Assembly (NCBI RefSeq): GCF_004028635.1
Contig: NZ_RQJW01000006.1
Coordinates: 558,001 to 622,000 of the forward strand
Direction: 5' to 3'
DNA length: 64,000 nt
From: Streptomyces cyaneus
Lineage (GTDB): Bacteria; Actinomycetota; Actinomycetes; Streptomycetales; Streptomycetaceae
Both the position numbers and the translations under genes were made by a program. The notes under the pieces are model-generated. The model did not search any database, was not told the DNA's origin, and saw only the letters and a program-made list of their open reading frames with translations. Shown piece by piece: positions 59,901 through 64,000 of this stretch (position 1 is its first letter; every line of letters starts with the position of its first letter).

Positions 59901-61250
59901 ATGTCTACACAGTTCCGCGACAGATGTGACGCGCTGTCGCGGCAGGGGGCATTGGGGATCTGGGGGGATCTGTTGCTTACGTCTGTCTTCATAGCCGTCG
60001 TCTCGCTGGCCTTGTTCTGGATGGCGGCCTTCACATTGTGGTGGCAGATGCACGCGTGGCGTACGCCCGAGGTGCTCGCCTCCACCCGGTTCAGCAGACC
60101 GGACGGCGGCGAGCACGTGTCGTTCTCGCTGCTGTTGCCGGCCCGGCACGAACAGGCCGTGCTGGACCACACCATCCAGCGCCTGCTGGAGTCGACCCAC
60201 ACCGACTTCGAGATCATCGTCATCGTCGGGCACGACGACCCGGAGACCGCCGAGGTGGCCGAACGGGCCGCCGCTCGCGACCCGCGGGTCCGTGTCGTCG
60301 TCGACACCCACGAGAAGAAGAACAAGCCGAAGGCCATGAACACGGCGCTGCCGCACTGCCGCGGCGACGTCGTCGGGGTCTTCGACGCCGAGGACCAGGT
60401 CCACCCGGAGCTCCTCGCGCACGTCGACCACGCGTTCCGCACGACGAAGGCGGACGTGGTCCAGGGCGGGGTCCAGCTGATCAACTTCCACTCCAGCTGG
60501 TACAGCCTGCGCAACTGCCTGGAGTACTTCTTCTGGTTCCGGTCGCGACTGCACCTGCACGCGCAGAAGGGGTTCATCCCGCTCGGCGGCAACACCGTCT
60601 TCGTACGGACCGATGTGCTGCGGGAAGCCGACGGCTGGGACCCGAACTGCCTCGCCGAGGACTGCGATCTGGGCGTGCGGCTGTCCAGCGTCGGCAAGAA
60701 GGTCGTCGTCGCCTACGACTCCGACATGGTGACCAAGGAGGAGACGCCCGGCAGCCTGATGTCGCTGCTGAAGCAGCGCACCCGCTGGAACCAGGGCTTC
60801 CTGCAGGTCTACCGGAAGAAGGACTGGAAGCAACTGCCCACCTTCGGGCAGCGGCTGCTCGCCCGGTACACGCTCATGACGCCGTTCATGCAGGCCTTCA
60901 CCGGGCTCATCATCCCGCTCAACATCGCGATCGCGGTGTTCCTCGACGTGTCCGTGACCGTCGCCTTCATCACCTTCCTGCCGGCCGTCACCGCGCTCGT
61001 CACCTTCGTCTTCGAGGTCGTCGGACTGCACGACTTCGGCAAGCAGTACGGGCTGCGCGTCCGCTTCGTCCACTATCTGAAGCTCATCGTGGGCGGTCCC
61101 TTCTACCAGGTGCTCCTCGCCGGGGCCGCCGTCCGCGCCGTATGGCGTGAGCAGCGCGGTCAGAACGACTGGGAGCTGACCAGTCATGTGGGCGCACATC
61201 TCACCTCCGCCGAAGTGACCCGAGACCTCCGAGAGGACGTCCCTGCGTGA
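59901..61250 (+). CDS. Membrane family-2 glycosyltransferase (BcsA/HasA-like fold)
   Basis: A 449-residue GT2 enzyme. One N-terminal helix (about 22-50) precedes the GT-A domain: SLLLPARHEQAVLDHTIQRLL, KPKAMNTALPHCRGDVVGVFDAEDQ (DxD-like DAED), LGGNTVFVRTD, LAEDCDLGVRLS and the QRTRWNQGFLQVY motif (Q/R-x-x-R-W). Three or four C-terminal helices follow. These are the motifs of processive polysaccharide synthases. ATG 59901 and ATG 59865 are both possible; neither has an SD. The next gene overlaps it by 4 bp (GTGA). Confidence 0.92.
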   Translation: MSTQFRDRCDALSRQGALGIWGDLLLTSVFIAVVSLALFWMAAFTLWWQMHAWRTPEVLASTRFSRPDGGEHVSFSLLLPARHEQAVLDHTIQRLLESTHTDFEIIVIVGHDDPETAEVAERAAARDPRVRVVVDTHEKKNKPKAMNTALPHCRGDVVGVFDAEDQVHPELLAHVDHAFRTTKADVVQGGVQLINFHSSWYSLRNCLEYFFWFRSRLHLHAQKGFIPLGGNTVFVRTDVLREADGWDPNCLAEDCDLGVRLSSVGKKVVVAYDSDMVTKEETPGSLMSLLKQRTRWNQGFLQVYRKKDWKQLPTFGQRLLARYTLMTPFMQAFTGLIIPLNIAIAVFLDVSVTVAFITFLPAVTALVTFVFEVVGLHDFGKQYGLRVRFVHYLKLIVGGPFYQVLLAGAAVRAVWREQRGQNDWELTSHVGAHLTSAEVTRDLREDVPA

Positions 61251-62896
61251 CCTCCACCCTTCCCGCGGTGACCACTCCGAAGGTCCCCGCGCAGAGACAA
61301 CCTGTCCCAGAAACGCGTTCGACCGGCCGAACGGCCCCGCCGAACCGTCTCCGCTCCTCCCGACCCGACCTGATCCTCTGCGGTGCCCTCCTGGTCGCGA
61401 TCCTCCTCGTGCAGGGCTGGAACATCGCCGACTACCCCACCCTCAGCGACGACGAGGGCACCTACCTCGCCCAGGCCTGGGCGGTCCAGGAGGGCCGGGG
61501 CCTCGCCCACTACACGTACTGGTACGACCATCCGCCGCTCGGCTGGATCCAGATAGCCCTGCTGACCTGGATCCCGGCCGCGCTCAGCCCCGAGTCGATG
61601 ACCGTCGGCACCATGCGCGCCGCGATGCTCGTCATCAGCGCGGTCAGCGCGGCCCTGGTGTACGTGCTCGGGCGGCGGCTGTCCCTGCCGCGCTGGGCGG
61701 CCGGGCTCGGCATGGTCCTGTTCGGCCTTTCGCCGCTGTCGGTCGTCCTCCAGCGGGAGATCTTCCTCGACAACCTCGCGGTGATGTGGACGCTGCTCGC
61801 CTTCGCCCTCGCCGCCTCCCCGAGCCGCCACCTCTGGCACCACTTCGGCGCCGGCATCGCGGCCGCCACGGCCGTGCTGACCAAGGAGACGATGCTCTTC
61901 GTCCTCCCGGCCGTCTTCGTCACCATGTGGCGGCACAGCCACCGCGACACCCGCAAGTTCGCCCTGACCGGCGCCGTCACCGCCTGCGCGCTGATCGGCC
62001 TGTCGTATCCGCTCTTCGCCCTGCTGAAGGGCGAGCTGTTCTCCGGCAGCGGGCACGTCTCGCTCTGGGACGGCATCAAGTACCAGATGACCAGGCCCGG
62101 TTCGGGCTTCATCCTCGACCAGGGCTCCGGCTCCCACGGCGTCCTGCAGTCCTGGCTCTACTACGACCGCGTCCTCATCCTCGGCGGTCTCGCCGGCGGC
62201 CTGCTGCTCCTGGTCACCTGGCGCTGGTCGGTCACCGCCCGGGCATTCGCCGGACCGTCGTGCGCGGTGGTGATCCTCGCCCTGGTGGCCATGCGCCCCA
62301 GCGGCTACCTGCCCGCGATGTACGTCATCCAGGCGCTGCCCTTCCTCGCCCTCGTCCTCGCCGGAGGAACCGCCTCCGTCGCCCACGCCGTACTGCGGCG
62401 ACGGCGCTCCGAGGAGGAGAAGCGGTACGTCACCGGCGGTCGGTACGCCCTGGCGGCCGTCCTCGCCATCGCCGCCGGCGCCTATGTCGTCCCGCGCTGG
62501 TACGACGGCGACCGCACCGCCGTCACTGCCGACGCCAACGCGCCCTACCAGGCCGCCTCGAAGTGGCTGGCCACCGAGGTGGCGGACCCCGAGGACACCC
62601 GGGTCCTCGTCGACGACGCGCTGTGGCTCGACCTGGTGCACGCGGGGTACGAGCCCGGGCGCGGTGCCATCTGGTTCTACAAGGCCGACCTCGATCCGGC
62701 CGTGACGAAGACGATGCCGCGCGGCTGGAAGGACCTCGACTACGTCGTCGCCTCGCCGACGGTACGGCGCGACGCGGTCGACCTGCCCAACGTCAAGGCG
62801 GCCATCGAGCACTCGGCGCCGGTCGCCGTCTTCGGCCGCGGCGACGACCGCATCGAGATCCGCCAGATCCAGACAGCCGCCGGAGGCGTGCGATGA
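61247..62896 (+). CDS. GT39-like polytopic glycosyltransferase
   Basis: A 549-residue GT-C enzyme of the ArnT/PMT superfamily. After a ~40-residue Pro/Thr-rich start it has about 11 helices. The first outside loop carries LSDDEGTYLAQAW, the acidic catalytic motif, then YDHPPLGWIQIALL. The soluble C-terminal part (~430-549) faces out (YQAASKWLATEVADPEDTRVLVDDALWLDLV). Such enzymes use polyprenyl-phosphate sugars. The GTG overlaps the previous stop. The downstream gene makes a polyprenyl-P sugar donor, so the two probably work together. Confidence 0.9.
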   Translation: MTSTLPAVTTPKVPAQRQPVPETRSTGRTAPPNRLRSSRPDLILCGALLVAILLVQGWNIADYPTLSDDEGTYLAQAWAVQEGRGLAHYTYWYDHPPLGWIQIALLTWIPAALSPESMTVGTMRAAMLVISAVSAALVYVLGRRLSLPRWAAGLGMVLFGLSPLSVVLQREIFLDNLAVMWTLLAFALAASPSRHLWHHFGAGIAAATAVLTKETMLFVLPAVFVTMWRHSHRDTRKFALTGAVTACALIGLSYPLFALLKGELFSGSGHVSLWDGIKYQMTRPGSGFILDQGSGSHGVLQSWLYYDRVLILGGLAGGLLLLVTWRWSVTARAFAGPSCAVVILALVAMRPSGYLPAMYVIQALPFLALVLAGGTASVAHAVLRRRRSEEEKRYVTGGRYALAAVLAIAAGAYVVPRWYDGDRTAVTADANAPYQAASKWLATEVADPEDTRVLVDDALWLDLVHAGYEPGRGAIWFYKADLDPAVTKTMPRGWKDLDYVVASPTVRRDAVDLPNVKAAIEHSAPVAVFGRGDDRIEIRQIQTAAGGVR

Positions 62897-64000
62897 GCCA
62901 GGAATACACCGCCCCCGGCGCTCCCGGAGAGCTGGGCGATCCGACCGTAGAGGGTGTCGAGGTGCCCGAGCCGGGCGCCGTCACCATCGTCGTACCGACC
63001 TTCAACGAGTCGGCGAACGTACGGCAGTTGCTGCACCAGATCACCGAGTCGGTGCCGTCCCGGCTGCCCTGCGAGGTCGTCTTCGTGGACGACTCCACCG
63101 ACGACACCCCGCAGGTCATCGAGGAGGCCGCCCAGGACTGCCCGTTCCCCGTCACCGTCATCCACCGCGACCAACCCGTCGGCGGGCTCGGCGGCGCGGT
63201 CGTCGAGGGCATGAAGGCGGCCGGGTCGGACTGGATCGTCGTCATGGACGGCGACTGCCAGCACCCGCCGTCCCTGGTCCCGGACCTGGTCGCCACCGGC
63301 GAGCGGGCGAACGCCGGGCTCGTCGTCGCCTCCCGGTACATCAAGGGCGGCAGCCGGGCCGGGCTCGCGGGCAGCTACCGCGTGGCCGTGTCGCGGGCGG
63401 CGACCTGGCTGACCAAGTCCCTCTTCCCGCGCAGGCTGCACGGCATCAGCGACCCGATGAGCGGCTTCTTCGCCATCCGCCGCAGCGACATCACCGCGGA
63501 GGCCCTCAAGCCGCTCGGCTACAAGATCCTGCTGGAGCTGGCCGTGCGGAGCCGTCCGCGCGCGGTCACCGAGGTGCCGTTCGTCTTCCAGGAGCGGTTC
63601 GCGGGGGAGTCCAAGTCCACGTCGGCGGAGGGGCGGCGCTTCCTGCGCCACCTCGCCGGGCTGCGTACGGCCGACCCGCTGGCCCGGATGGTGGTGTTCG
63701 GGCTGATCGGACTGACGGGCTTCGTGCCGAACCTTCTCGCGCTGTGGGCGATGACCCGGGCCGGGCTGCACTACCTCCCCGCGGAGATCGTCGCCAACCA
63801 GTTCGGCGTGGCCTGGAACTTCCTGCTCATCGAGAAGCTGCTGTTCCGCGACCGGCGCCGGCACCGCCACTGGGCCGACCGCACGGTCCGGTTCGCGCTG
63901 CTCGCCAACGCCGACCTGGTGCTGCGCATCCCGCTGATCGCGCTGCTGGTGGGGCAGTTCGGGCTGGCGGTGCTGCCCGCCACCGCGCTGGCCCTGGTCA
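62893..64000 (+). CDS. Polyprenyl-phosphate glycosyltransferase with C-terminal GtrA domain (3' end outside window)
   Basis: Only the first ~369 residues are inside the window. Residues ~28-260 are a dolichol-phosphate-mannose-synthase-like GT2 domain: VTIVVPTFNESANVRQLL, EVVFVDDSTDDTPQ, VVMDGDCQHPPSLVP (DGD-like DxD) and ISDPMSGFFAIRRSDI. Residues ~270 on are a GtrA-type membrane domain with helices (MVVFGLIGLTGFVPNLLALWAM, ANQFGVAWNFLLIEKLLFRDR). It likely makes a polyprenyl-phosphate sugar and moves it across the membrane for the GT39 enzyme upstream. The ATG overlaps the GT39 stop (ATGA). It has no stop before the right edge. Confidence 0.9.
   Translation, partial: MSQEYTAPGAPGELGDPTVEGVEVPEPGAVTIVVPTFNESANVRQLLHQITESVPSRLPCEVVFVDDSTDDTPQVIEEAAQDCPFPVTVIHRDQPVGGLGGAVVEGMKAAGSDWIVVMDGDCQHPPSLVPDLVATGERANAGLVVASRYIKGGSRAGLAGSYRVAVSRAATWLTKSLFPRRLHGISDPMSGFFAIRRSDITAEALKPLGYKILLELAVRSRPRAVTEVPFVFQERFAGESKSTSAEGRRFLRHLAGLRTADPLARMVVFGLIGLTGFVPNLLALWAMTRAGLHYLPAEIVANQFGVAWNFLLIEKLLFRDRRRHRHWADRTVRFALLANADLVLRIPLIALLVGQFGLAVLPATALALV

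Overview
This is about 64 kb of high-GC, gene-dense chromosome from a Streptomyces species. The evidence is the strong G/C bias at third codon positions, actinobacterial-only genes (mycothiol S-conjugate amidase, acyl-CoA carboxylase epsilon subunit, the tiny MmpB membrane protein, NB-ARC/TPR proteins) and a gene order that I recall as matching the SCO4913 to SCO4980 part of the S. coelicolor chromosome core. I see no rRNA, tRNA, CRISPR array, prophage or biosynthetic gene cluster. Most of the window is core metabolism with small accessory insertions.

Layout. At 0-7.2 kb lies nucleoside catabolism: an aldehyde dehydrogenase (cut by the left edge), deoC, a PH-domain membrane protein, a PIG-V-like membrane glycosyltransferase, a phospho-sugar mutase and a purine nucleoside phosphorylase. 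deoC and the phosphorylase share an identical 12-bp palindrome just upstream of their starts. At 7.3-11.1 kb are a GGCT-fold protein, an LpdA-like flavoprotein without the catalytic disulfide, and DeoR and TetR regulators. At 11.2-18.7 kb is an acyl-CoA carboxylase island (accA2, pccB, pccE and the biotin ligase birA) interleaved with maf, mmpB and an SGNH esterase. At 18.8-24.7 kb are adenylate cyclase, enoyl-CoA hydratase, a GAF-GGDEF protein and histidine ammonia-lyase.

At 24.8-34.8 kb are exported proteins: a lipoprotein, an orphan LAXTG sortase substrate, an L,D-transpeptidase, a MacB/FtsX-type ABC system, a large secreted subtilase and an ABM-truncated-globin fusion. At 34.9-44.8 kb is a mixed accessory-like stretch: a membrane-anchored NB-ARC protein, VOC protein, alcohol dehydrogenase with a divergent XRE regulator, DUF-type secreted protein, SRPBCC protein, PAP2 phosphatase with an AT-rich leader, MsrA, and a hypothetical protein.

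At 45-54 kb are metB, a sigma-like/membrane protein pair, a MarR regulator, ilvA, a DrrAB-type exporter whose promoter spacer is filled by an inverted repeat, greA, a DUF4307 protein and mca. At 54-64 kb are a 1066-residue NB-ARC/TPR protein whose ribosome-binding site appears to come from an IS200/IS605 (TnpB) relic, a DUF255 thioredoxin-fold protein, and a translationally coupled three-gene glycosyltransferase operon that runs off the right edge.

Two families of dispersed intergenic repeats recur. One forms a giant inverted repeat between the phospho-sugar mutase and phosphorylase genes. At least nine genes have a TANNNT-type -10 box 6-8 nt before the start codon and no leader, which suggests leaderless transcripts.
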